64,000 nt of DNA from Adiantum capillus-veneris (lineage: Eukaryota; Streptophyta; Polypodiopsida; Polypodiales; Pteridaceae): assembly GCA_014529385.2 (NCBI GenBank), contig CM043958.1:157207293-157271292 (forward strand). Reading direction: 5' to 3'. Position 1 is the stretch's first letter. Each line of letters begins with the position of its first letter. A program made the position numbers and the translations under genes. This document shows, piece by piece, positions 53,931 through 64,000 of the stretch. The notes below the pieces were generated by a model. The model was not told where the DNA came from, ran no database searches, and worked only from the letters and a program-made list of their open reading frames with translations.

Positions 53931-54512
53931 GGCTCAAGGCATGTGGGAGGTGAGGGGGAGGATCCTAGGCTAGGTGGGAGGGATCCTATGCCAAAAGGCA
54001 ACCAAAAAACCTCCAAAAAAAAAAGCACAGTCAAAGTTCTCAAAACTGTCAAACTGACTGTTGACTGGTCAAACGGACTAAAAAATCCAACCGGACGGAT
54101 CGGACGCCTTGACCGGACCGGACGCAACCGGATGCCTCGTTCCGTCCGTCGGACAAGAACAACCCTGGTCAAAATAAGGATAAGATATGATCTGGCGGAG
54201 GTGTACATGACAGGAGGAAGATGCAAGGGCTAGAGGCTTGATCTATTCCTGGTGCCCTGATCCTCTCGAATAGAGGCTTGATCTATTCCTGATCCTCTCG
54301 AATAGATCAATCCTCTAGACCTTGCATCTTCCTTTTGTCATGTACAGCTCCGCCAGATCAGATCTTATCCTTACTCTGACTAATTGGGTGCACAAGTAGG
54401 TAGTTGCCAACCAAGTCCCAAAGACTGGCCTATTGGTTTCTACCCTTGCTTTCAATAGTCTCTCTGTCAACCATTGCACATCTATCTCCATGCTGGTTGT
54501 AAATGTGATGCT
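53341..54512. repeat. Long inverted repeat in the element F 3' region
   Basis: Left arm 53,341-53,510 plus 54,175-54,237; right arm 54,312-54,512 is its reverse complement. The left arm has about 30 extra bases at 53,355-53,384 and is split by a 657-bp insertion. The loop is about 74 bp. Both arms encode the same peptide (MEIDVQWLTERLLKARVETN, RPVFGTWLATTYLCTQLV) on opposite strands. Confidence 0.92.
53511..54167. mobile_element. 657-bp insertion in the left arm of the inverted repeat
   Basis: Absent from the right arm. Flanked by GTCAAAG (53,504-53,510) and GTCAAAA (54,168-54,174), an imperfect 7-bp duplication. It contains a (GA)n tract (about 53,888-53,928) and ends in a CCGGAC/CGGAC-rich stretch. 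No coding capacity, class unknown. Confidence 0.7.
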
Positions 54513-54693
54513 AGGTTTGTGGACGACGATGATGAGGATGAAGCTCAAATGAAGCCTCACATAAAATCCACTACTCTAAAAGTCATTGGGCAAGAGCTAA
54601 AAGGAAAATTTTGGTCAAGGTGCACTATAGCTAGAGTTGACAAACCCTGTCACTCAAAGGCAGTTAGGGGTGTAGTATGTCTGAAGCTCAACA
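54513..54693 (+). repeat. Element F right end with LTR remnant
   Basis: The last 65 bases (GAGTTGACAAACCCTGTCAC ... GAAGCTCAACA) match the end of the left LTR; the rest of the right LTR is missing. Right target duplication AGGTC at 54,694-54,698. Confidence 0.75.
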
Positions 54694-54698
54694 AGGTC

Positions 54699-55640
54699 AT
54701 TTATTGATACCTTTCTTGACAACATCATCGTATTCTCCAAGAGTGAAGCAGACCATTGACACCATCTCTTACAGGTCTTTGAGGCACTATGGCAGCATAT
54801 ATTGATGGTTAACGGGAAAAAGAGCGAGTTTACAAATGGGCTTGGCTAAGATAGAAACCATATGGAAGTGGTCAGATTTAAAGAATGTACATGAAGTTGG
54901 AGGCTTTTTTGGGTTTATGCTCGGACTAGAGGCGGCTCATTTGAAAGTTTGTAGAGATTGCTTCTCCATTGCATACACTTACTTAGAAAGTGAATACGTT
55001 TGCTTCGGGACCCTTGGAAGTTACAACGTGTAAGGAAAAGTTGACGAGTAGTCTTGTTTTGATTTCCAAATTTGCAAGAACATTTCGAGGTTTATTGCGA
55101 TGCTTGTGGTAGCAGTATGGGAGCGGTTTTAATGCAGGTGAGCCATAAGAACGCAGCGGACAAGCATCGACGTGACTTGCAATTGAAGAAAAATGATTGG
55201 GTGCTACTCCAGTTTGAGAAAGCACGCCTATGAAAGTGGAAGGGTAAGGAGAGATATTTTGAAAGCTTAGTATGGGATACTATGGACCCTCAAGGTACAA
55301 GAAAAGATAAATAATGTATCCTTCCGATTGAAGTTACGTGATACTTGGAAAATTCACAATGCATTCCATGTGTGTCTTTTGAGACCTTTCAAAGGTGAAG
55401 TGCCAATGGGCAGGGAGCCATACGACCAACTAGAATTGGGAGAGATGGAAGAGATTCTCATTTGAGGACAGGTACTAGCACAAGAAAAGTAAAAGGTAAG
55501 GTGATCCGCAGGTATTTGGTGAAGTTCAGGAATTATCCGGCTCTTGATGCCAAGTGAGTGTAGGAGAACTTAGGAGATTCTCCTCAGAAATTAGAGCTTT
55601 ACCTTGAGGCTTTTGGTTTATTTCTGACTATTCCAAAAGT
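54699..55640 (+). pseudogene. Element H pol remnant: RT end, RNase H start, integrase C-terminus
   Basis: RT catalytic region TFLDNIIVFSKSEAD (FFDD worn to FLDN), worn connection, then EHFEVYCDACGSSMGAVLMQ (RNase H start, 55,080-55,137). Directly afterwards HKNAADKHRRDLQLKKNDWV, the C-terminal integrase region, so RNase H end and most of integrase are deleted. WKIHNAFHV and chromodomain text follow across frameshifts (about 55,340-55,600). Confidence 0.82.
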
Positions 55641-56213
55641 TATCGATGAATTAGCAGGTTGCAGCTGGCGTCGTGCAAACTGCACAAGAGGGGAGCCACT
55701 CCACTCCTTTGTCACAGGTTACCTTGATGAGAATAAAGTCGCTTATTTCTCTTGAGATTTCACAGTTTGACAGTGTTCAGCTGAATGACTTTATGAAAAG
55801 ATGTACATTTGAAATGAGAATTCCTAAAGTGAATTTGTTACATGTGCTCTCTCATGTGTGTATTGTTTGAGTACTTGTGGGAAAGATGAAATGGTTGGAG
55901 CATTTTGTCTAGTCATTTGATGGGTGATGTGAATGTGATAGTAAGGAGATTTAGTAGATTAAGACATCTGTGAAAAGATTAGCGTGGTCTAGATGTGATT
56001 GCTAAATAAGTTACAATGATCATGACTCTCATCTGAGATCTCGGTGGGGATAATGGTGTAAATGTTCAGTGACTGCCGTCTTTATGTAAGTGCTGGATGT
56101 GTGTAGTTTAATACGTGAGTACTTAAGAGTCAGTGTCTAGTGAGCTAGTTTTTGACCTATGTTTGTTTGCAAGCGAAATCGAGGGCGATTACAATTCTTT
56201 CAAGAGAGTGGCT
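55641..56213 (+). other. Element H 3' untranslated region
   Basis: Parallels the C 3' region (GCACAAGAGGGGAGCC, CTAGATGTGATTGCTA, ACAATTCTTTCAAGAGAG). A worn polypurine tract (CAAGAGAGTGGCT) precedes the LTR. No genes. Confidence 0.7.
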
Positions 56214-56433
56214 TGTCATAAATTTGTGACGTGGCATGGCCTAACTTGCAGATTCTCGTTGAGAGGCCCAAAAGGGGTTAGGGTTGAAAACCTAACCCTA
56301 GCCAACTTGTAGAGCTTGGCCATGGGGCCTAAACCCACTAAAGACAAAGCGAGTACACAAATTGTGTAGAAATTGCTGACGTGGAACTTTCGTATGGACA
56401 ACCCGTGAACATAGTTATCGTAGATGTGGCAAG
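56214..56433 (+). repeat. Element H 3' LTR, truncated
   Basis: TGTCATAAATTTGTGACGTG, GGGGTTAGGGTT..AACCTAACCC and GGGGCCTAAACCCACTAA match 41,495-41,690. Similarity ends near the solo LTR insertion and does not resume after it. Confidence 0.85.
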
Positions 56434-56993
56434 TTGTGTTAACAAACTTGGTTACCCAAGTCAAGATTCTACTTTGACATAGCAGAGATTCACTTCAAAA
56501 CAGTTCACAATTCACAATTAGGTCGACACGGCCCGGCGTAGTTTCGTGCCAAGAGATATTGGCCCCAAAGACTGGTGCCCCTTTCGGTATTTCTTTTTGT
56601 ATTAATCTGTGTTCAAAGTACAAGAGAGTGGGTAGGTGCTCACTCTCAGACTCTACGTCCAGATGCTTTGAGAAGTGAGGTCCAAAAGAAGTGCCCACTT
56701 ATTTAAAGGTACAAGGGATGCCCAAAATCTGAGGCCCAGAAGCACTTAAAGTCAAAAGCTTATAACCTCCAAAAGCAATTATCCCAAAAAAATTAAAGCA
56801 TCCAATCCCAAAAGCTGCCGTAAATCAGCCAGCGCAATTTTTGGATTTCCGTACGGATTGCCACGTCAGCAACGCGATTTTCGGGGGTCTGTACATTCTG
56901 CCACGTCAGCCTGTCGGTGCGTTTTACGGAGCTTGCTGCCATGTCAGCATTGTATTTGTCCGGAGGACGTGTTGCCATGTCACCAGTTTGTGA
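56434..56993 (-). mobile_element. Solo LTR, element C-related family, minus strand
   Basis: Reverse of a C-type LTR: starts TGTTAACAAACTTGG, contains CGTGCCAAGAGATATTGGCC and the shared module (56,557-56,598), and ends CACCAGTTTGTGACA. AAGTTG occurs on both flanks (56,428-56,433; 56,994-56,999), a likely target duplication. Confidence 0.85.
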
Positions 56994-57049
56994 CAAAGTT
57001 GTTACCTTAAGATTCTCATACACTTTGGGAGACTGCCATTGGACAACAA
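56994..57049. other. Short unassigned spacer
   Basis: Sequence between the solo LTR and LINE-L copy b; nothing recognised. Confidence 0.4.
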
Positions 57050-58975
57050 TATTCTAGTAGTGGGGTGTGCATTTCTGCGGGACCCCGTTGGTGCCATTGT
57101 GTATGGGACCATGGTACTTTTGTACATGGTAGATTGATGTGGATTACTCTAGAGCTTCACGATACCTTGGTTGGTGTGATGTGCATCTATGTCCCCACTT
57201 CACCTCAAGAGAGAGCCAAGTTTTGGCAACAAATTGTAAATGTATTGCCTATTGTGGATTCGTGGGTTGTTGGCGGTGATTTCAACAATGTAGAGATCAT
57301 TGAGGAGTGGTGAGCCATTTAACCCCCATCTTTACCATATGTAGCACCGTGTGAGAGATGCTTGTGACAGATTCTTTTTTGGTGTCTGGTACAGATGCTT
57401 GGCATACTTCATCTGTGGCTCGCACTCCACAGTCATTGCAATTTTCGTGGGCTTTTAGAGGCAGTCAGGTCGTTTGCTAGAGCGACAAGATAGATTTTAT
57501 GTGGGCTCGTGGGAAGCATTTCATGGTGGGACAAGTATGATTTGGCTTGGCATAGTGCTCTTTGATCATGCTTCAGTTTCTTTGCACTTGAGATTTGAGA
57601 CTTTCTCTATGGCTAGACGAGGATCGCGTATACTTGACTTGGTGTTAGAGGATGCGTCATTGTCTTAGTTGATTCAGGATGTTTGGACACGCACTGGATC
57701 TACAGGACACGCACTGGTTCTGTAGATCTCACGTCCCATCTGGTTACATGCATCATTGCGTCTTCTGAGGCTTGCAGATAGCTGCAGAGCGGCGAGGAGG
57801 CCTGTTTTGTAGGGCACATGAGTTAAAGAATCGTTTGAGTTGCATATGTCGGTAGCTCGAGGAGTTTCTAGGAGATGAATTCTTGGGAGAGTATGAGGCT
57901 GACACCAAAGAGACACTTAGCCACATTCAGATTGAGAAATCCAAATTTGCCTATCATGCTTCGGTCTCGATATGGATATCCAAAGTGGATAGAATGATTA
58001 AGGATTCCTTTGTACACTTTCGGGAGCGAGAGCCTTATGTAATTCTGTAGACAAGTTACATATGGATCTTGATTAGGTCCTTGACAAAGTTTCATATTAT
58101 TTTGAGCATTTGTTTATTGTTGATCAACTTATGGATAATATGTTGCGAGCCAGAGAAGAGGTTTGGTCTCATGTATAGCCTATGGTTATAGAGGCTATGT
58201 GCTATAAGTTACTAGCCCCCTTCTCTATGCAGGAGATGCATGACGCAGTGGTTGGCCTAGATGGTCCCTCTTGTTGTGGAGAGGATGGGTTGACTACACA
58301 GTTCTTTTTGTAGATGCTCAAGTCGTGTTATGCTTTTAGGTTTACAACACATATTTGACACACGAGAGATGCCTGCCTCTTATGTGTCCAGGACTTATTT
58401 CTCTTATACCGAAAGGTTGAGATACATCGACCCTCCGACTGTGGAGATTGATTACTCTCATGTGTCCCGTGTATAAGATCTTTGTTCACATGATTAGTAT
58501 GCGCTTGAAATCCTTTATGCCTGATCTCATCCATGCTTCACAGACAGGTTTTGTGCAGGTTCGCTGTAGTTTGGATAACATCTTCACTTTCTATGAGGCA
58601 GTCGAATAGGCTTGTCAGAGAGATCAGCCTATACCGTTCATGTTTCTTGATTTTGAGGAGGCTTATGATAAAGTAGATTGGGGTTTCTTGGAGGGCACTA
58701 GGCACTATTCAAAGGATGGGTTCCCCTTGCAATGGATCAGAGGTGTATCTGCATTATAGTGTGCTGCTTCCAGCACTGGCATGATTAGAGGCCACATTGG
58801 ACGACGTTTTCTTCTGTCTTGTTGAGTTCGGTAGGGATATCCCCTGGTAGCTTGCTTTTTTTTTCTTTTTTTTTTTGAGTCCATGTCTCTCTTCTTTCAC
58901 CATAGGACCCCACAATTGAGAGGTCTTACGATGCCTTTGGCTGACTCGCTAGAGGATCAAGAATTAGAAGGCCAA
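57050..58975 (+). pseudogene. LINE-L copy b: endonuclease and RT remnants
   Basis: Endonuclease: RLMWITLELHDTLVGVMCIY, VPTSPQERAKFWQQIV, then SWVVGGDFNNVE (GDFN motif, about 57,260-57,290). RT: PVYKIFVHMISMRLKSFMPD, HASQTGFVQVRCSLDNIFTF, FMFLDFEEAYDKVDWGFLEG (catalytic Asp), STGMIRGHIGRRFLL. A T-rich insertion (58,853-58,877) precedes the last match, PQLRGLTMPLADSLEDQE (58,905-58,965), collinear with copy a at 41,027. Stops throughout; both ends are lost. Confidence 0.8.
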
Positions 58976-59194
58976 CAATGTGCAACACCCTGCCAAGGGT
59001 AAAACATGATTTAAAAAACATAAAAAAAACACGGCGTCATTGCGAGTGCGAAGTTGATCAAGTCCGCAATTAAAAAAACATTACAAGAAACCACTTTTGG
59101 TTTGCGAAGGCGTGCAGCCGCCACTATGGTTTTAGCAGGCATGGGAGACTACGAAGGGAGAGAGTGGAAGCTTCACTCAGTTTCAGCAGGCATG

Positions 59195-59196
<2 letters not shown>
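58976..59196. other. Unassigned sequence
   Basis: A-rich text (AAAAAACATAAAAAAAACAC) and GCAGGCATGGG present twice (59,137; 59,187). No coding signal. Confidence 0.4.
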
Positions 59197-59242
<46 letters not shown>

Positions 59243-59335
59243 ATTATCGTACTTGGAGGTCAAATGTGACCTATGGAACCAGAGTTACATGTGATGTAGT
59301 ATGTGTGTGGCTGATGAGTGACTCTTGAACCATAC
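59197..59335 (-). mobile_element. LINE-T 3'-end fragment with (GA)n, inside the copia element
   Basis: (GA)n at 59,197-59,237, then a diverged LINE-T terminus (GGAGGTCAAATGTGACCTAT, GGAACCAGAGTTAC). Its 5' side abuts the copia RT, which it truncates. Confidence 0.78.
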
Positions 59336-59850
59336 AGAGCCCTTTTCAGTTTGCATACAAGTTCCTCGCATGTAGGAACTACAAAACCTTCAGGTTGTTT
59401 CATGTATATGTCCTCTTCAATGTCACCATACAAAAACGCTATCTTTACATCCATTTGATTCAATTCTAAATCAAGCACCGCAACGAGAGCAAAAAGGACA
59501 AGTAAAGTGTAAGCTTTACCACAAGAGAAAAGATTTCTTGAAAATCAATTCCTTCTTTCTGTGCATATCCTTTTGCAACCAATCTTGCCTTGTACTTGGG
59601 TTTTTTATCCACAATCATAATCTTGTATACCCTTTCTTAGGAAGAGTCTTTCTCCCTTTACGCAATGGCACAAGATCCCAAGTATCATTTGCATACAAGG
59701 ATTTCATTTCCTCTTGCATTGCACTTACTGCTTGGCTCACATAACTTAGTCTCTTTACAAGTAAGAGGTTCACCCTCATCTGTCAACATTACATGATTCA
59801 AGGAGGGGTTAAATCTCTGCGGTTGCCTTCTCAAACGAGTTGACCTGCGT
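59336..59850 (-). pseudogene. Copia reverse transcriptase, N-terminal part
   Basis: After the integrase stop: RRSTRLRRQPQRFNPSLNHV, MQEEM-type text, YKIMI-like segment across frames. Then LDLELNQMDVKIAFLYGDIE and EDIYMKQPEGFVVPTCEELV, CKLKRALYG, the classic copia RT start; it breaks after ALYG. Confidence 0.85.
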
Positions 59851-59852
59851 AC

Positions 59853-60932
59853 CTAATGATCAACATATTCAGGTAATGATTCTACATCATAAGGCAACTG
59901 ATTTTCAGCTCTATCATGCTGCTGAAAATCATTTTCAGCCAATTCAGGTGGCTGTCCATCCTCATTAGAAGCATCAATATCATGTCCTACCTCTTCTGGC
60001 TCAAGGTTAATCGACTGATTATCAATTTCATCTTGCGGTAATGCATCATGAGACTCTTTTTCAACATCAATGGGTGGCACAAAAGGTTGAAATCTGACTA
60101 TTTTCTTGTTAGCATCAGATTTTGTAGCATTCTTAAGCAATTTTGCCTCGTTGAACACTACATATCGACTGCGAATTACCTTTCTAAACTGTGGTAACCA
60201 CACTCTATAGCCCATTTTACCTTCTTCCCCATAACCTAGGAAGACTCCCTTAATGGACTTCATATCAAGCTTTATTCTTAAGTCATTGCGTACATGAACA
60301 AAAACTTCGCAGTCAAATACTCTCAAATGATCATAAGAGGCAGGTTTGCCAAACCAAACCTCCTCTGGAATGTCATTTTTTAGCGTACTATTAGGAGAGC
60401 GATTGCAAATATGAACTGCAGTTTTCAATGCCTCCCCCCAAAACTCTTGGGAAAGATTAGCGGTGGACAACATGCAACGCACTCTCTCGTATAAAGTACG
60501 ATTATACCTCTCAGCCACACCATTAGAAGACGGATTGTAAGGGGCTGTCATCTCCCTTTTAATCCCATTTTCATCACAAAAACGTTGAAATTCAGTAGAT
60601 AGATACTCTCCTCCGTTATCAGACCTGAGACATTTAAGCTTAGTACTCTTTTGCGTAGTAACAAAAGCATGAAACTTCTTAAAAGCATTAAAAGTCTCAC
60701 TCTTACTCTTCAACAAATGTATCCATCCTTTCCTAGTACAGTCATCAATGAATGTAACAAAATACAATGCACCACCAAAAGACTTAACAGGCATAGTGCA
60801 TACATCAGAGTGAATAAGATCAAGAGGATTAGCTTTGCGAGAGACACCAGAGTAATAAGAAGATTTCTTTTGCTTTCCATAAAGACGATCGTTACAAACA
60901 TCCAAGTTTTTGCCAAGAGGAAAGTACATCAA
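59853..60932 (-). CDS. Copia integrase
   Basis: About 340 codons open. Catalytic residues visible: LIHSDVCTMPVKSFGGALYF (first Asp), LKCLRSDNGGEYLSTEFQRF (second Asp), NPSSNGVAERYNRTLYERV (Glu). After the core: PEEVWFGKPASYDHLRVFDC and GVFLGYGEEGKMGYRVW, the GKGY-like copia integrase end. An acidic linker towards RT follows. It joins the protease frame by a frameshift near 60,910. A stop (VDH) separates it from RT. Confidence 0.9.
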   Translation of the reverse strand: MMYFPLGKNLDVCNDRLYGKQKKSSYYSGVSRKANPLDLIHSDVCTMPVKSFGGALYFVTFIDDCTRKGWIHLLKSKSETFNAFKKFHAFVTTQKSTKLKCLRSDNGGEYLSTEFQRFCDENGIKREMTAPYNPSSNGVAERYNRTLYERVRCMLSTANLSQEFWGEALKTAVHICNRSPNSTLKNDIPEEVWFGKPASYDHLRVFDCEVFVHVRNDLRIKLDMKSIKGVFLGYGEEGKMGYRVWLPQFRKVIRSRYVVFNEAKLLKNATKSDANKKIVRFQPFVPPIDVEKESHDALPQDEIDNQSINLEPEEVGHDIDASNEDGQPPELAENDFQQHDRAENQLPYDVESLPEYVDH

Positions 60933-61359
60933 TATCCTTTTGGCTCATATGGCAAAGTCTCTTATGCCACAATTCCGTATGCAAAGCAACTTCAGCAACA
61001 GCAAGAAACTTTCCACGCAAAGCTTTGCATCGAAGATTGTACAAAGTACCTCTTTTAGACCCTTTTGCAACAAGCGTAGAGCCCTTAAGCAACTTCCATG
61101 AACCCCCAACAAAGATGGTAGTATAACCATGTGCATCTAACTGGCCAACAAATAGTAAACTTTTCTTAATGCCTGGTACAAACTTGACATCATTCAACAC
61201 AAGCTCTTGACCATTGTTAAGAGCCAAACGCATGGTACCCATTCCCTCAATGTTGCAAGCAAAATTATTACCAAGGTACACCTTGCCATAATTGCCTGCA
61301 ACATATGTAGCAAAACACTCCAAAGATGGAGTCACATGGAATGAAGCACCAGAGTCCAC
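60892..61359 (-). pseudogene. Copia protease and integrase zinc domain
   Basis: MDSGASFHVTPSLECFATYV holds the D-S-G active site. The protease body follows (VYLGNNFACNIEGMGTMRLA, VPGIKKSLLFVGQLDAHGY). The gag-pre-integrase zinc domain is HTELWHKRLCHMSQKDIDVL, with the later CxxC in the next frame. The Trp-Ile-Val stretch before MDSGA is separated by a stop (near 61,360). Confidence 0.88.
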
Positions 61360-61472
61360 GATCCAAGACTAGGATAGGCTATCATTAGCACTAAGCAATG
61401 CATCAATGACATCTTTCTTCGAGATAAGCATGTCTTTTGCATTAGCTATCACCAAATCTGAGGGGCATGAAG

Positions 61473-62381
61473 CTACAACCAAAATTTCCGCAACGTCCGA
61501 CAACTCCTCAATGACCACACTAGAGGATACATTTGCATTCTCAGCATCCTTGGAGGAATCATCTGTTGATTTTTCCCCTTTCTTCTCATCTTTCTTCTTT
61601 TTATCTTGCGTTTCCTTCTTCCTTTCCTGCTCTTTCTTGAAATACTTGCAATCGGGTTTCTTGTGACCCTTTCTGCCACATTGATAACAAGTGACATCCT
61701 TATCCTTTGTCTTGCTCTTACTCTATTTTGAGTCCTGTTGCCCACATCACGCTTTTGATTTCTACCTCTTGCATTGTAGGCAGAACTGCAACCTTCCCCA
61801 CTAGACTTGCATCTAATCTCTTCATTAAGAATAGACACTCTCACACTGTCATACGTGAGGGTGGGACTGTTGCTCAAGGAGACAACCAAAGTTTCCCAAG
61901 GATCTGGCAATGTCATAAGCAAGAAAATAGCTTTCAGCTTATCATCGAATTGTTGAAGCCCACTGTCCTGCAATTGACTCAACGCACCTGTAAAAGCACT
62001 CAAATGCTCAGAAGCCAACTTCGAGTCATCAAGCTGCATATTCACTAACTTTCGCATCAAATGCACCTGGTTCACAGGCGTGGTGTTTTCATAATTGGAC
62101 TTTAGCTTTTGCTATATTGAATAAGCAGAGTTCAAATGCTTAATATCCGTCAAAATGTCATCATTGATAGCCATTTTGATGTAGGCCATAGCCTTCTTAT
62201 TCAACCTGGCCCACTCTTCGTCAGACAAACCTTGCGGCTTATTCCCTTTCAATGCATCTTCATAATCCTTTAAGAAAAGGATACCTTGCATGCGTTCTTG
62301 CCAAAGATCGAAGCCTTGATTATCGAACTGTTTGATTTCCATCAAACTTTTAACGTCAGATGGGGAAGAGGAAGAAGCCAT
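61473..62381 (-). pseudogene. Copia gag
   Basis: Starts MASSSSPSDVKSLMEIKQFD, then the DUF4219/UBN2-type capsid: NQGFDLWQERMQGILFLKDY, GLSDEEWARLNKKAMAYIKM, then (second frame) MRKLVNMQLDDSKLASEHLS, LLMTLPDPWETLVVSLSNSP. A CX2CX4HX4C knuckle (CYQCGRKGHKKPDC) is at 61,649-61,690 in a shifted frame. Stops near 62,110 and frameshift near 61,735. Confidence 0.9.
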
Positions 62382-62772
62382 CTTAATTCAACCACAAGTG
62401 TGTATACAAGAGAGATGCAATAGGCTGAAAATTTCAGCAAATAAGAGCAACCACAAGACTTTGCATACGATAGACTACAATTTCTTTACATGAAACTGTC
62501 CAAATCTGAAATTTCAGCTGAAATGTGCAATTTCAAGCACTTGTACTCAGCTTTTCACTCAATTTGTCACTACAAACATCAATACATGTGATCCGACAAC
62601 TTTGGTACACGTGCGTATTGTTGTTCGACCTGTTATAACCTGTAAATCACCTATTTAGACCTAAAAACAACCTTTTTGGGCTGTTTTGGCAGTTTTGGTG
62701 ACCTTTTCGACCCCGGAAGCAATTTCAACTCGCTGTCCAACAGACTGCGAAGGGCTATTTTGAAACCCTAGG
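62382..62772 (-). other. Copia leader
   Basis: Untranslated sequence between primer site and gag ATG, with repeated GAAATTTCAGC words (62,425-62,525). No genes. Confidence 0.7.
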
Positions 62773-62784
62773 GCTCTGATACCA
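62773..62784 (-). other. Primer-binding site of the copia element (initiator-Met tRNA)
   Basis: Minus strand TGGTATCAGAGC, two bases after the LTR end. Confidence 0.9.
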
Positions 62785-62786
62785 AT

Positions 62787-62901
62787 TGAAAGCGCGAAGC
62801 AGAAGGTACCGACTGGTAGGTGCGCGTCGCGATGTAGTGCAGGTTTGGGGCAAGAAACAGGAGGCGGAGTGCAGCAGAGAAGAAGCGCTAGCAATCCAAA
62901 G

Positions 62902-62964
<63 letters not shown>

Positions 62965-63116
62965 CACTTTGGGGAAAACTCAATAAGTGAGTTTTGGGTT
63001 TTTCCACTTGTATTATAAGTGATTTTTTAAACATATGTCCAGGTTCAAGTTCAAGATGAACCTGGACAAAGTATGCAAATGTACAAAAAGGGGTTATTTA
63101 GGCCTTTAACCCAACA
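62787..63116 (-). repeat. Copia 5' LTR
   Basis: Minus strand TGTTGGGTTAAAGGCC to ...CGCTTTCA. A (TC)n tract (plus-strand GA, 62,916-62,961) follows (CA)n in the transcribed half. The TGTTGGG start is common for plant copia LTRs. Confidence 0.85.

Positions 63117-64000
<884 letters not shown>

Larger units (their letters stand above)
43596..54693 (+). mobile_element. Element F: non-chromodomain Ty3/gypsy element with extra 3' coding sequence
   Basis: 11.1 kb, flanked by AGGTC (43,591-43,595 and 54,694-54,698). Order: left LTR, gag, protease, RT, RNase H, integrase, an additional coding region, an inverted-repeat zone and a short right-LTR remnant. It holds element E in its RT and a solo E LTR in its integrase. 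All coding regions are broken. The left end reads TATCACAGG, probably TGTCACAGG with one G-to-A change. Confidence 0.88.
41495..56433 (+). mobile_element. Element H: Ty3/gypsy chromovirus split by element F
   Basis: 5' LTR (41,495-42,125), Met-like primer site, gag end/protease, RT start to 43,590; then element F with AGGTC duplications; then RT end, a deletion into integrase C-terminus and chromodomain relic (54,699-55,640), 3' untranslated region, and a partial 3' LTR (56,214-56,433). Gag is almost completely absent. Confidence 0.88.
59336..63116 (-). mobile_element. Ty1/copia element, 3' truncated, minus strand
   Basis: 5' LTR (62,787-63,116), Met primer site, gag, protease, integrase and the start of RT, in the copia order with integrase before RT. 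The RT core, RNase H and 3' LTR are missing beyond 59,336, where a LINE-T fragment sits. Confidence 0.92.

Noticed and set aside
43596-54693. A virus with envelope in element F
   Set aside because: No signal peptide, fusion peptide or membrane span could be read in the extra coding region, so env is not supported.

Overview
The window is repeat-dominated nuclear DNA from a land plant with a large genome (a fern, lycophyte or gymnosperm would fit; I cannot name the species). The reasons are several families of chromodomain Ty3/gypsy elements primed by initiator-Met tRNA, a Ty1/copia element, two LINE lineages, plant telobox motifs (AAACCCTAA) in LTR promoters, and one intron-containing host-gene fragment of the plant HflX GTPase family. 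I see no rRNA, tRNA gene, CRISPR array or bacterial-style operon. The labels A-F, H, LINE-T and LINE-L are mine.

Left half (1-27,408) is a stack of nested gypsy elements. Relic A (1-1212) is interrupted by element B (LTR pieces, two gag copies in tandem, then pol to 26,099). Element C (4604-21,257; target duplication TGCGC) sits in B's leader. C is itself split by element D (6731-15,343, opposite strand), which landed inside the gag zinc-knuckle codons, and by a solo B-type LTR (19,314-20,479; target duplication AGATG). The order of events is therefore A, then B, then C, then D and the solo LTR. B's 3' side ends in a D-type LTR, so B looks composite.

Middle (27,409-41,494). Three in-frame exons with GT-AG borders (28,110-28,568) encode part of an HflX-like GTPase, the only host gene recognised. 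Next come minus-strand copies of LINE-T. Its 3' ends run into (TC)n, which reads as (GA)n on the plus strand, and several copies also start at such a tract. A plus-strand L1-like LINE-L follows.

Right half (41,495-64,000). Chromovirus H is split by the non-chromodomain gypsy element F (43,596-54,693; target duplication AGGTC). F carries the non-autonomous element E (target duplication GAATG) in its RT and a solo E LTR in its integrase. F has extra coding sequence after integrase, part of which is duplicated as a long inverted repeat. After H come a solo C-type LTR, a second LINE-L copy, a truncated copia element (59,336-63,116) and more LINE-T ends.

No element is fully intact: all carry stops, frameshifts or deletions, many of the CGA-to-TGA or CAG-to-TAG kind expected from decay of methylated DNA. 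Points that stand out are the LINE-T/(TC)n association, a roughly 40-bp module shared by at least eleven LTRs of several families, the HflX exons, the inverted duplication in F, and repeated short tandem duplications inside coding domains.
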